From contig NZ_CP103300.1 of NCBI RefSeq assembly GCF_025562755.1, positions 4,527,001-4,591,000 on the forward strand: DNA of 64,000 bases, given 5' to 3'. Source of the stretch: Endozoicomonas euniceicola (GTDB taxonomy: Bacteria; Pseudomonadota; Gammaproteobacteria; Pseudomonadales; Endozoicomonadaceae). Within the stretch, counting starts at the first letter, position 1; each line of letters starts with the position of its first letter. This document shows positions 26,600-35,636 of the stretch, one piece after another. A model generated the notes under the pieces. That model saw only the letters and a list, made by a program, of their open reading frames with translations. It had not been told where the DNA came from and searched no databases. The translations under genes were made by a program, and so were the position numbers.

Positions 26600-27577
26600 T
26601 GATCTGTCGGCAGGGTATACGACGCCAATCATTTTTCTGGCGTCGGTCATGATTTCGCTGATGATTTGAGTGGCCACAAGACCGGGGTGCTGATACTGCC
26701 TGTTTTGGATCAGTTCTGCAAAGGCCTTTGCTTCATACTCCAGAGTGTTTTCAGGCTGTGTAATGCCCAGCTTCTCAGGTGCTTCCCCTCTGATAATGCG
26801 TGTCACTGTGCGGCAGTCGGAAATTTGCTCAATCAGCAGCGCTCCGGCTTCTCCCTGAATATCACTGGGTGTCAGTCCATCGCTGACTTTTGAATGGCTG
26901 ACCAGCACTTCAAAGCCTTCATACTTCAATGTCAGGGAGCCATGGGCGTCTACTCCGGACTCTAACAGACTGCCACTGGCTGAAACCTGCTCAGGCTTAC
27001 CGAACAGTTCAATGGCTGCGGTCAGCGGGTAGATACCAATATCCATCAGAGAACCGTTTGAGAACTCAGGGTTAAAGGTATTCGGGGTCTCGCCATCCAG
27101 ATATTTCTGGTAGCGGGAAGAGTATTGGCAAAAACTGAAATGCGCTCGCCGAATTTTTCCCAGTGAAGGCAGAGTCTCCCGGCTTATTTGCAGGTTTGGC
27201 AGATAGCGGGTTTTCATGGCTTCCATTAATACGACGTTGTTTGCCAGGGCAATTTCGATCAAATGCCTTACTTCGTCAATATTGGATGCCAGAGGCTTTT
27301 CACCAGCAACATGCTTGCCCTGTTTTAGAAAAAGCTCTGCCTGGGAAGCGTGCAGCGAGTTTGGGCTGGCAATATAAACAGCATCAATATCCGGGTTATC
27401 AGCCATTGCTTCAAGATTGTCATAGCAGTCAGTCACCGCATATTGCTCAGCGAAGGAACGAGCAGTGTCCAGTGTGCGGGAATAAACGGCAGTCAGCTTG
27501 AGAAGCCTGGTCGTGTGAGCTGCCTGGCAAAAGGCGTGGCTGATCCAGTTGGTACCGATAACAGCAAAACGAATCAT
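26594..27577 (-). CDS. Gfo/Idh/MocA family NAD(P)-dependent oxidoreductase
   Basis: A 327-residue protein starting at ATG 27577 (MIRFAVIGTNWISHAF); a frame running 25 codons further up passes through the terminator hairpin and is unlikely. The N-terminal Rossmann fold has an AVIGTNWIS nucleotide loop, and DAVYIASPNSLHASQAE and the catalytic-type EKPLASN motif (GEKPLASNIDEV) are typical. Family members oxidise sugar or polyol-like substrates; the specific one is not predictable. It lies downstream of the RND operon on the same strand, separated by a terminator. Confidence 0.88.
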   Translation of the reverse strand: MIRFAVIGTNWISHAFCQAAHTTRLLKLTAVYSRTLDTARSFAEQYAVTDCYDNLEAMADNPDIDAVYIASPNSLHASQAELFLKQGKHVAGEKPLASNIDEVRHLIEIALANNVVLMEAMKTRYLPNLQISRETLPSLGKIRRAHFSFCQYSSRYQKYLDGETPNTFNPEFSNGSLMDIGIYPLTAAIELFGKPEQVSASGSLLESGVDAHGSLTLKYEGFEVLVSHSKVSDGLTPSDIQGEAGALLIEQISDCRTVTRIIRGEAPEKLGITQPENTLEYEAKAFAELIQNRQYQHPGLVATQIISEIMTDARKMIGVVYPADRSS

Positions 27578-27598
27578 ATCTTTGAACCCGTGTTTTAA

Positions 27599-27652
27599 AA
27601 ATGAACTCCGACAGGCTCCTGGCCTCTGATAGAACAGGATGTCGGAGTTCAT
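27599..27652 (-). terminator. Terminator of the RND efflux operon
   Basis: A perfect 13-base stem, ATGAACTCCGACA at 27601-27613 and TGTCGGAGTTCAT at 27640-27652, with a 26-base loop. On the minus strand it is followed by a T run. Confidence 0.75.
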
Positions 27653-27663
27653 TCAGTTTTCAC

Positions 27664-30600
27664 TTACTGATCAAAACGAACACGGTACAGCAGTGAGTAA
27701 ATCACCGGCAGTACCACCAGTGTCAGTACTGTGGCAAAACCAAGACCAAAGATAATGGTCACTGCCATGGAGCTGAAGAAAGCATCTGAAATCAGCGGCA
27801 CCATCCCCAGCATGGTGGTCAGAGCGGCCATGCAGACCGGACGCACACGGCTGACACAGGCATCCAGAATCGCCTTCTGGATAGATGTAGCGTTTTTCGC
27901 TTCAATATTGATCTGCTCAACCAGTACGATGCCGTTTTTCAACACCATACCGGACAGGCTCAGCATCCCCAGCATGGCGGTAAAAGTGAACGGCATATTC
28001 AGAAGCAGCAGACCCGCAGCAATACCAATAATACTCAGCGGTACCGTCGACCAGATAGCCAGCGGCTGTCGTAAAGTATTGAACAGCAGGATAGTCACCA
28101 GGAACATCGACAGGTAGCCCACCGGCAGAGACTTGAAGATACTCTTGTTGGCTTCTGTAGACTTTTCGAACTCTCCTCCCCATTCGAAGCTATAACCTTC
28201 TGGCAAAGGAATGGCTTCCATACCCTCTTTCAGCTTCTGACGCATGGATTCCGGCGTGTCGTTGCTGAACGGTGCTATGTCAGCCATAACTGTCAGGACA
28301 CGCTTGAGGTTGCGGCGCATGATCAGCGGGTTTTCAGTTTCAGTCGCAAACCCTTTCACGGCCTGACTGATGGGGACAAACGCATTGCGCTCCTGACTCC
28401 ATACCTGCAGATCATTAATGCGGTCAGCGTTGAAGCGTTCTGCTTCTGGCGCACGGGCAACAATCGGCATCAGATGACTGCCGTCATGGTACAGGCCGAC
28501 CTGTTGACCACTGAAGTTCATTAGCAGGGTGTTATCCAGTGCCTGCTTGGTGATACCACTCCGACGGGCAGCCGCTTCATCCAGTTGTGGGCGTACAATA
28601 GCTACCTGTTCCCGCCAGTCATTGCGGATATCAACCGCGCCCGGAACGGCTTCCATCACTTTAACCGCCTGTGTGCTCAGCTGGCGCAGTACGTCCGGAT
28701 CCGGTCCGTAGAAACGGGCTTCGATCCGTGCAGCAGGCGCCGGGCCGTTCTGCAGCAGTTTGAACTTGTATTCGTACTCAGGGTACTGGTTCTCAAGGCG
28801 CTCACGAATTTGTGGCAGCAGGGTTTCAATGGTCTGCAGGCTGTCGGTTTTAATCATCAGCTGACCATAGCTGCTATACAGTTTCTCCGGCGTGTAAGTG
28901 AGAATAAAGCGTTGTGCGCCCATGCCCATTACCGTGGTAACGTTCTGCACCTCATCAAAAGCCAGAACTTCCTGCTCAAGTACCTGCATGTTTTTCTGGG
29001 TTTGTCGTATATCGGTGCCTTCCTGCATCCAAACGTCCACAAAGAACAGCGGCGTATTGGAAGGTGGGAAGAAGGCCTGCTTAACGTGAGAGAAACCTGC
29101 AATCGCACCCAGCAGGGCAGAGATAACCAGCACCAGTGAAATAATGCGATGTTTCAGCGCTTTATTCAGAATGGCACGATAAATAACAAACAGAATGCCT
29201 TTGTACGGATCGTCCGGGTTGCCGGTCAGTGTCGCCTGATCCGGATCCTTGAATGCCAGATGACAGAAGAACGGTGTCAGAGTAATGGCCAGAACCCAGC
29301 TGATGCTCAATGAGATTAGCAGAACCTGAAACAGGGACCCCAAAAAGTCCCCGGTAGCATCCGGAGACAGGCCAATAGGGGCAAAAGCCATGATGGCAAT
29401 GGCGGTTGCGCCGAGCAGGGGCCAGATATTCTGGTCAACAATGTTCTTGATCGCTTCCATACGGGTCTGCCCGCGTTGCAACCCCACCAGTACTCCTTCT
29501 GTGACGACGATGGCGTTATCAACCAGCATCCCCAGGGCGATGATCAACGCTCCAAGAGAGATCAGCTCCAGCTGTATCGACAGAATGTTCATGCCGATAA
29601 AGGTGCCGAAAATAGTCAGCATCAGGATGCCGCCCATCAACAGACCAGAACGTAATCCCATGGCGAACAGAAGGACGACAATAACGATGGCAATGGCTTC
29701 AACCAGGCTGATGATAAAGTTATTCACCGAGTGGTTAACAATATCAGGCTGGTCGTAAACACTCGTCAGCTCAATGCCGACCGGGCGACTGGACTCCAGC
29801 TCAGCCATGCGCTGGTCAACGGCATGACCAACGTCAACGACATTAACACCTTTGGCAAAGGAGATACCCACAGACAGAGCTTTCTCGCCATTGCTGCGGT
29901 AAAGGTTAATCGGGGTTTCATCAAAGGTTTTGTAGATAGTGGCAATATCACCCAGGTACACCAGCTCAGAACTGCCGGGAATATTGATCACCAGTCGTTC
30001 CAGTTCCGCAATGGACTGAAATTCACCGGTTGGGTGAATGCGGACAGACTGACCTTCAATCAGCATACGGCCAGCGTTAGAGACAATGTTCTGGTTCTGG
30101 ATCAGGCCGAAGATCAGTTTCGGGTCCACGCCCAGTGAAGCCAGTTTTGACTGGGAGATTTCAATGACGACCTGCTCGGAAACCTTACCGGCAATAGAGA
30201 CTTTTTTAACCCCTTTTACCAGTGTCAGCTCACGACGCAGAATGTTGGCATAGTCTGCCAGCTCCCGGTAAGTGTAATCTTCACCGCTGATGTTATACAG
30301 AATGCCGTAAACATCGCTGAAGTCATCATTGACGATGGACGGATAGACGCCGGGAGGCAGCGTCCCCTGGCTATCGCCAATCTTGCGGCGCAACTCATCC
30401 CAGATCTGCGGGTGCTGATTTGCGCTGAAATCGAAGGAAAGTTCAACCATTATCTGGGAATTACCGGCGCTGGAGACGGAAGTGATATTCTTCACGTATT
30501 CCAGTTCCTGTATGGCACGCTCCAGTGGCAGAGTGACTTCCTCCTCAACCTGCTCCGGTGAGGCGCCGGGGTAAACCGTGTTAACCATCGCCTGGGGAAT

Positions 30601-30723
30601 CGGGAATTCAGGAAACTCCAGTTGCCCCAGGTTTTTAAACGACACTGCGCCGCCAACCAGTAGCAGGACCACCAGTGTCCAGCTGATGACTTTGTTCTTA
30701 ATTGAATATTCAGCGATATTCAT
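27664..30723 (-). CDS. RND-family efflux permease
   Basis: A 1019-residue inner-membrane transporter of the AcrB/MexF class. It starts MNIAEYSIKNKVISWTLVVLL with TM1, then the porter domain (YPGASPEQVEEEVTLPLERAI). A cluster of helices carries GMLVDNAIVVTEGVLVGLQRG, and a second porter and TM block ends with AALTTMLGMVPL. These features and the length are diagnostic. It would use proton motive force to export drugs or lipophilic compounds with the adaptor gene two bases upstream and an outer-membrane channel not seen here. Its 3' end exists in a second broken copy at 26197-26405. Confidence 0.94.
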   Translation of the reverse strand: MNIAEYSIKNKVISWTLVVLLLVGGAVSFKNLGQLEFPEFPIPQAMVNTVYPGASPEQVEEEVTLPLERAIQELEYVKNITSVSSAGNSQIMVELSFDFSANQHPQIWDELRRKIGDSQGTLPPGVYPSIVNDDFSDVYGILYNISGEDYTYRELADYANILRRELTLVKGVKKVSIAGKVSEQVVIEISQSKLASLGVDPKLIFGLIQNQNIVSNAGRMLIEGQSVRIHPTGEFQSIAELERLVINIPGSSELVYLGDIATIYKTFDETPINLYRSNGEKALSVGISFAKGVNVVDVGHAVDQRMAELESSRPVGIELTSVYDQPDIVNHSVNNFIISLVEAIAIVIVVLLFAMGLRSGLLMGGILMLTIFGTFIGMNILSIQLELISLGALIIALGMLVDNAIVVTEGVLVGLQRGQTRMEAIKNIVDQNIWPLLGATAIAIMAFAPIGLSPDATGDFLGSLFQVLLISLSISWVLAITLTPFFCHLAFKDPDQATLTGNPDDPYKGILFVIYRAILNKALKHRIISLVLVISALLGAIAGFSHVKQAFFPPSNTPLFFVDVWMQEGTDIRQTQKNMQVLEQEVLAFDEVQNVTTVMGMGAQRFILTYTPEKLYSSYGQLMIKTDSLQTIETLLPQIRERLENQYPEYEYKFKLLQNGPAPAARIEARFYGPDPDVLRQLSTQAVKVMEAVPGAVDIRNDWREQVAIVRPQLDEAAARRSGITKQALDNTLLMNFSGQQVGLYHDGSHLMPIVARAPEAERFNADRINDLQVWSQERNAFVPISQAVKGFATETENPLIMRRNLKRVLTVMADIAPFSNDTPESMRQKLKEGMEAIPLPEGYSFEWGGEFEKSTEANKSIFKSLPVGYLSMFLVTILLFNTLRQPLAIWSTVPLSIIGIAAGLLLLNMPFTFTAMLGMLSLSGMVLKNGIVLVEQINIEAKNATSIQKAILDACVSRVRPVCMAALTTMLGMVPLISDAFFSSMAVTIIFGLGFATVLTLVVLPVIYSLLYRVRFDQ

Positions 30724-30725
30724 GC

Positions 30726-31844
30726 TTATACTCCACGCTCACGTTCCAGCGGCTTGACTTCCATACCTGCACGCAAACGGTTCAGGCCAGCGGATACAAT
30801 CTGTTCACCATCCTCAAGACCGGAGGTAACGGTAATCCCGGACTGGGTAATACGACCAACGGTAACGGACCTGGGGGTAACTGTTCCGGTTTCAGTGTTA
30901 TATACCCAGACCTGATATTGACCACTGCTGTCGTCTTTAAGAACGGCTGTCATGGGTACAACAAATTCAGAAGCAGAGCTGTCATTGCCCATAACGCGAG
31001 TGATATCTATCGCCATGGTTGCGCCCATCCCCGGATAGACGGTGAACGACTGTGGTGCAGGCATGGAAAAGGTCACTTCATAAGACTGAGTACCTGGAGT
31101 CACCCTGGTGGCATGTTCTTTATAAGAGACCTTGTATTCTGTGCCATTGCTCCCTGAAGGGCTGCCTGCAAAGGTCACCACTGGCTGATAGGCTGGATCG
31201 ACACGGTCTTCCTGTACCTGGGTCAGAATGCTTTCAGGCATCTGGATGCTGATATCCAGGGTTTGATGATCCTGTAGAATCAGAACCGGCTGCTGGGCCT
31301 GAACGGACTGATAGTTTTCCACCAGAGTCTGGGCAATACGTCCAGCAAAAGGTGCGGTTAATACCGTATCGCTGAGGCGGTCTTTGGCCAGTTGCAGTTT
31401 GACTCTGGATGCCTTTAGGCGGGTGCTGGCGTTATCGAAGTCAGACTGGGACACCATCTTCTTATCACGCAGGGACTGAATACGATGAAAGTCGGACGCT
31501 GCCAGGTCGTAATCGGCCTGAAGGGCTGCCACTTCGTTCCTGAGATCACGGTCATCCAGTTTTGCCAGCAACTGGCCCTTTTCAACAATCATTGCGGGGG
31601 TTGCCGGAAACTCCATCAGTTCACCTGGAATCCGGAATGAGATAGATGCTTCTTCACTGGCTGCGACGATTGCAGGGAACTCCCTGAGGCTTTGTGACCG
31701 CTGGTTGACCACTTCGAACAGCTTTACCGGTCTTACGACACTGACCTGTTGCTCTACAGGCTCTGAACAGGCGGTCAGGAAACTGAGAGAAACGGTTGCC
31801 ATTGTCGCAGTGCGGACAAATCTGGCAAGTGAGTTTGGTTTCAT
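30726..31844 (-). CDS. RND efflux periplasmic adaptor lipoprotein
   Basis: A 372-residue membrane-fusion protein with a lipobox (LSFLTAC, Cys about 26). The lipoyl/hairpin region is split around a coiled coil (LQADYDLAASDFHRIQSLRDKKMVSQSDFDNA, about residues 95-145), followed by the beta-barrel segment TVLTAPFAGRIAQTLVENYQ. It bridges the permease to an outer-membrane TolC-like channel. It is first in the operon; the permease starts two bases after its stop. A TetR-type operator lies just upstream of its start. Confidence 0.93.
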   Translation of the reverse strand: MKPNSLARFVRTATMATVSLSFLTACSEPVEQQVSVVRPVKLFEVVNQRSQSLREFPAIVAASEEASISFRIPGELMEFPATPAMIVEKGQLLAKLDDRDLRNEVAALQADYDLAASDFHRIQSLRDKKMVSQSDFDNASTRLKASRVKLQLAKDRLSDTVLTAPFAGRIAQTLVENYQSVQAQQPVLILQDHQTLDISIQMPESILTQVQEDRVDPAYQPVVTFAGSPSGSNGTEYKVSYKEHATRVTPGTQSYEVTFSMPAPQSFTVYPGMGATMAIDITRVMGNDSSASEFVVPMTAVLKDDSSGQYQVWVYNTETGTVTPRSVTVGRITQSGITVTSGLEDGEQIVSAGLNRLRAGMEVKPLERERGV

Positions 31845-31892
31845 GGGATTCCTTGTTCTTTATGTATTAGTAAGTCTTTTTCGAATTTAAAA

Positions 31893-31905
31893 CGAATGAT
31901 ATTCG
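31893..31905. promoter_or_regulatory. TetR operator upstream of the efflux operon
   Basis: The palindrome CGAATGATATTCG (half-sites CGAAT/ATTCG, 3-base centre) lies about 50 bases ahead of the adaptor start. The same half-sites with the same spacing occur upstream of the regulator gene, which strongly suggests one repressor controls both. Confidence 0.75.
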
Positions 31906-31965
31906 GTTTTGTTTAAAGTCATTGGTTGCACATAAGTCGTGGCAAACAGCAGTTGTCAATAAAAG

Positions 31966-32676
31966 CTAATTCAGTAGTTTTTCCTGAACAAGTTCTCTGG
32001 CCAGAACTTCCAGAGTGTTCAGTCGTTCATCAAAGTTGTCAGGGCAGATATCCCAACTTGAGAAAAAGCGCTTAATTTGTCGTTTATGCATAGCGTATGC
32101 TTTTTCAGCGGACAGTACCTTATTAAACACCTCAAACCCGGACTCTTTTATCTGAAATAAGCCCCAGGTGCAGGCAAAGAGACCCAGCTCCAGCTCCAGG
32201 GCCAGCTCTTCTGAATAGTCCATTGTCGAGTGTTGCTCCAGGAGTTCTTTACAAATTAATTTCATCCATGCGTACACTTCATTGCGGAACTTATTCATGG
32301 CGAGGTACCGCTGGCTGGAAGCCCGTTCCCAGACAAAAGGGTTCATGGCCAGTTGCTGAAGGCGGTAATGCCCGGGATTCTGATCATCGTCATACCACAG
32401 AAAGAAGCACAGTAATGCCATACGTTCATGAGGCGGCAGAGCCATCTCGGTAATACGCTGCTTTACAGATTTCCGCATTCTGCAAGTGACATCGGCACAT
32501 CCTAGCAACAGGTCTTCTTTGCTGGAAAAGTGAGAGTAAATAGACCCCATGGAGCAGTTGGCTGCCTTGGCAATATCAGACATGCGCAGGTCGAGAAAAC
32601 TGCGCTCATCCAACAGCTTGATGGTGGCTGCGAGAATATCTGCTTCCCTTTGCTGGCGTTTTAGTTGTCTGGACAT
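31966..32676 (-). CDS. TetR-family transcriptional regulator of the efflux operon
   Basis: 236 residues from ATG 32676 (MSRQLKRQQREADIL). The N-terminal helix-turn-helix (LDLRMSDIAKAANCSMGSIYSHFSSKEDLL, about residues 25-55) is typical TetR. A start 20 codons further up would place the operator inside the coding frame, so the internal start is preferred. The C-terminal ligand and dimer domain is unlike any I can name. It is upstream of the RND operon on the same strand, with matching palindromes in front of both. Confidence 0.9.
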   Translation of the reverse strand: MSRQLKRQQREADILAATIKLLDERSFLDLRMSDIAKAANCSMGSIYSHFSSKEDLLLGCADVTCRMRKSVKQRITEMALPPHERMALLCFFLWYDDDQNPGHYRLQQLAMNPFVWERASSQRYLAMNKFRNEVYAWMKLICKELLEQHSTMDYSEELALELELGLFACTWGLFQIKESGFEVFNKVLSAEKAYAMHKRQIKRFFSSWDICPDNFDERLNTLEVLARELVQEKLLN

Positions 32677-32703
32677 CAGGTTACCGGTTTGTGAAATTTT
32701 TTT

Positions 32704-32716
32704 CGAATAATATTCG
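32704..32716. promoter_or_regulatory. TetR operator upstream of the regulator gene
   Basis: CGAATAATATTCG, a perfect 13-base palindrome (CGAAT-AAT-ATTCG), sits 28 bases before the chosen start. It matches the operator at 31893-31905 and predicts autoregulation. Confidence 0.75.
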
Positions 32717-32868
32717 TTTAAGTCTGTAAAATCCATAAGTGATTTTTCATCATGCCTTCAAAAGGGAGAGTAACAGGGTCATCAATCCAGTTATTCAATA
32801 ATCCCTCCATCAGCAGACAGAGACCTATACTGTTTACCCAAAGCCATTGAGTTGGAGCAAACTGATTT

Positions 32869-33393
32869 ATGTCACCGGTTGAACAAGACGACAGACACAA
32901 TATTCCTGCCAGTGAAGGGTACTGGCAACCTTTGCCTGCCAATGGTTATGTCGAGATCAGGGTTTCAACACGGCAGTATCCGCAGACTTCTGGTGTAGAG
33001 CAGGGAATTCAGGTGATAGCGCCTGGAGGATATGTAAGAGAGCACCGACATAAAGGGCAGCAGGAACTAATCCTCGTGTACGAAGGTGAAGGCGTGGCTG
33101 AAATAGACGGCAGGGAGTATCCCATGTTTTCAGGGGCGTCTTTCTACCTGACGCCTTATAAAAGGCATCAGTTTATCAATACAGGTGAGGGCGAACTGAA
33201 GTTTTTCTGGGTCTTTCTGCCGGGAGGTCTGGCAGATTTTTTCCGCAAAGTCGGTCGTCCCCAGCGAGCAGGGGAAACAGCTCCGCCAGCTTTTGCCCGG
33301 CCTGATAATATCAACCAGATTGAAGCGGAGACAGTGTTTGCGCATTTGGGACATCCGCTGAACGTTGCTTCATACGGATGTCCCATAAAATAA
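32869..33393 (+). CDS. Cupin-domain protein
   Basis: A 174-residue single-domain cupin. The first cupin motif is in PGGYVREHRHKGQQELILVYEGEG, with His and Glu metal ligands, and the second in LTPYKRHQFINTGEGELKFFWVF. The fold binds a metal or small molecule and serves in many isomerases, dioxygenases and sugar-related enzymes. Nothing points to a substrate. It is divergent from the TetR gene, so its promoter shares the intergenic region with that regulator's operator. Confidence 0.8.
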   Translation: MSPVEQDDRHNIPASEGYWQPLPANGYVEIRVSTRQYPQTSGVEQGIQVIAPGGYVREHRHKGQQELILVYEGEGVAEIDGREYPMFSGASFYLTPYKRHQFINTGEGELKFFWVFLPGGLADFFRKVGRPQRAGETAPPAFARPDNINQIEAETVFAHLGHPLNVASYGCPIK

Positions 33394-33419
33394 GCCAGCA
33401 GTTTTTGTCTTATCCAGAA

Positions 33420-35378
33420 CTACGGATTTTCAATCAGTTGGGTGCTAGAGTCGTAGATTTGATGTTGATGACTACTCAATTCAACATCAGCTGAATAATC
33501 GTCTGGTTGACCAAACATGATTGACATGTACTTTGGATATTGTGTGCACTTCAGCGTGTTGAGCACAAGAAGATTAAGAGTTGCGCAGGACTTCGTGTTT
33601 TTATATTTAAAGCAACCTATTGCAGGTACCGCATAGATGGGAATAACTAACAAAGCAATGAAGCCTAAATATTTCGAGTTCAGTGCTGATGTTAAACTGC
33701 CTGCTTTCGATTTGTCTGAACTGGACACTTCTGAGTGTGTGTTGTCAGTCACATTTGGTGAGCGTGTCGTCAGGCCTTTGTTAACATCATGGCGAGTGGA
33801 TAAAACCGGTGCAGATCTGTTTTTAATGGTAAATGGCATTGCAGACGGCGTATTTCTGACAGTCGTTGTATGTTTGTCAGGGGATAGTTGTGATGATGGA
33901 GTTGGTTTTCTGGTCGTTTGATAAGGGGAGGAGTGTACGACAGAAGATGGTTTTATTGTGCCGGGGCTCAGTACTGCGGAGGGCTCTGTTGTTAGCGCTG
34001 AGCTAGCTGTTGTTTTAGGGCTCGATTGGATAGAAGATGACGCTAAGGTTATGGAAGTCGTTGGTGTCTTTGCGTCTACGTTGGAAGTCTTTGACAGATG
34101 AGGCGTAGCAGTAACTGGCCATTGGGTTACAGTACTGTTGGTTAAGTTTGGGTATTCCTGATAGGAGCTACTGGCGCAATCTGGTAAATCTGACCACCAG
34201 TACTCAGGAGCAGAGGGAGCGGCAGTGATTGTAGTGGTGCTGGCTGTTGTGCTTTCTGTACTGGTTAGCCCTGTTGGTTCTTCCCGAGGTTCGGAAAAGA
34301 TTGTCAGCCCGGTTGGGTAACGAATTGCAAAAGGATCAAATGAATTTTCGCCTGCCAGCGACAGTTGCCCACTGATGGCGTCTTTTGCGGCAATAATAAC
34401 GGGCGACTGTTGTTTTGTAACTTTGTAAGAGAAGCTGACATTTTCAAAGTCAAGCTCTATGTCAGACGAAGGTTCGGTGTAAATCGCTAAAATACCTGAT
34501 GCATTTGGCGCTTTCTGATTATCAATGGCTGACTGGATAGAAGCCAGTTTTATTGAACGGGCATTTTCAAATGAAAATAATGCGCAGCCCGAAATGAAGT
34601 TGTGAGTTTTGATTTTCTTCAGGCTTACCCAGTTTATACCTGATGTTTTTACTGCATAACTGTGAACATTTCCACCATTCTTTCTGATTTCAACATCCGT
34701 AAGCGCCAGAGAGGATGTGTTTTCTGCACTTACTTCGCCTTCAGCCAGAATAATCGCTTTGTTGGCGGTTTCTGCACTGAGCATGCTGACGTTATTGATT
34801 GAAGCGCTACCTCCTTTTATCTGTATAAAATGATTCACCACATGATTCAGGTGGTGAAGAAGAAGGCCTTTTGGGTCAATTTGTAACCCTTCGACGAGTA
34901 AGTTATTGCCTGTCGAATAAATAATACTGTAAAGACCTAGCAGCATTGTACTGGATAGTTTGAGTTGCGGATTATCAGAGCCAATAATGACCACATTATC
35001 CGCAGTGACCATTATGGGACCTCCCAGTGTCAGATCGCCATCAATTATATGGATTGTGTCAGGAGTATCAGCTGTTATGTATGCACTGGTCCACCACTTT
35101 TCTTTGTAAACTTTTACTCCCTTATATCTTTGGGCAGAGGCTGGTAGCTTTTTCATAATGCTCCGGCAGATGCTTCGGTCATTTGAATCCACTTCCGTAT
35201 CGCATAAGGTGAGATTGTGTTTAGCAGCCAATGCCAGGCTGGATAGGGTCGATGCCACCGTCACCGCGCTAATGGCTGTAGTTGTAATGTTCTGAGCAAA
35301 AGTCCAGTCAGTCGCAACCGACAAGAGTAAAAAGAAAGCAAGCCGAACAGTTATTTGTTTACATACAATAAGGGACAT
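33420..35378 (-). CDS. Mucin-like single-pass surface protein with beta-helix-like ectodomain
   Basis: 652 residues. A signal peptide (ends about AQN, residue 30) leads a ~330-residue ectodomain with repeated beta-helix-like strands (DNVVIIGSDNPQLKL, NNLLVEGLQIDPKG, ASINNVSML). A Ser/Thr/Pro-rich stretch of about 200 residues follows, with many TT and SS runs. Then comes one transmembrane segment (YLGFIALLVIPIYAVPAIGCF) and a ~65-residue tail ending SSTQLIENP. The type I, mucin-stalk layout is common in eukaryotic surface proteins and unusual in bacteria. I recognise no family. The ATG has AGAAGG upstream. Function is unknown; host contact is inference. Confidence 0.7.
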   Translation of the reverse strand: MSLIVCKQITVRLAFFLLLSVATDWTFAQNITTTAISAVTVASTLSSLALAAKHNLTLCDTEVDSNDRSICRSIMKKLPASAQRYKGVKVYKEKWWTSAYITADTPDTIHIIDGDLTLGGPIMVTADNVVIIGSDNPQLKLSSTMLLGLYSIIYSTGNNLLVEGLQIDPKGLLLHHLNHVVNHFIQIKGGSASINNVSMLSAETANKAIILAEGEVSAENTSSLALTDVEIRKNGGNVHSYAVKTSGINWVSLKKIKTHNFISGCALFSFENARSIKLASIQSAIDNQKAPNASGILAIYTEPSSDIELDFENVSFSYKVTKQQSPVIIAAKDAISGQLSLAGENSFDPFAIRYPTGLTIFSEPREEPTGLTSTESTTASTTTITAAPSAPEYWWSDLPDCASSSYQEYPNLTNSTVTQWPVTATPHLSKTSNVDAKTPTTSITLASSSIQSSPKTTASSALTTEPSAVLSPGTIKPSSVVHSSPYQTTRKPTPSSQLSPDKHTTTVRNTPSAMPFTIKNRSAPVLSTRHDVNKGLTTRSPNVTDNTHSEVSSSDKSKAGSLTSALNSKYLGFIALLVIPIYAVPAIGCFKYKNTKSCATLNLLVLNTLKCTQYPKYMSIMFGQPDDYSADVELSSHQHQIYDSSTQLIENP

Positions 35379-35505
35379 CGCTACAACCTTCTCGTTCTGT
35401 AATACCTGTGATTTCTAATAAAGGGGGGATACCCGCTCTCTTTGAAAATTAGTCAATAATGCACTGAAAGGCTGCTAAGAGAGGTAGAAGATCAAAATAC
35501 CCCAA

Positions 35506-35533
35506 CGTCATTCCCACCCGCGCGGGAATGACG
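35506..35533. repeat. Palindromic intergenic repeat (CGTCATTCCC type)
   Basis: CGTCATTCCC and GGGAATGACG form a hairpin with a short GC-rich loop. This is a widespread REP-like motif in proteobacteria. It lies upstream of the IS1634-type element. Confidence 0.75.
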
Positions 35534-35636
35534 GAGGAACTGGTATATTATTGATTGTCGCTTCCGTAACCGATAAATGCATTTATTTTGTCAGGTCATT
35601 TTATATCTGAATCTGGCATTACGACGGTTTGTTTTT

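Noticed and set aside
27599..27652. Start of the Gfo/Idh/MocA gene at 27652
   Set aside because: It would place the terminator hairpin inside the coding frame; the family starts at MIRFAVIG.
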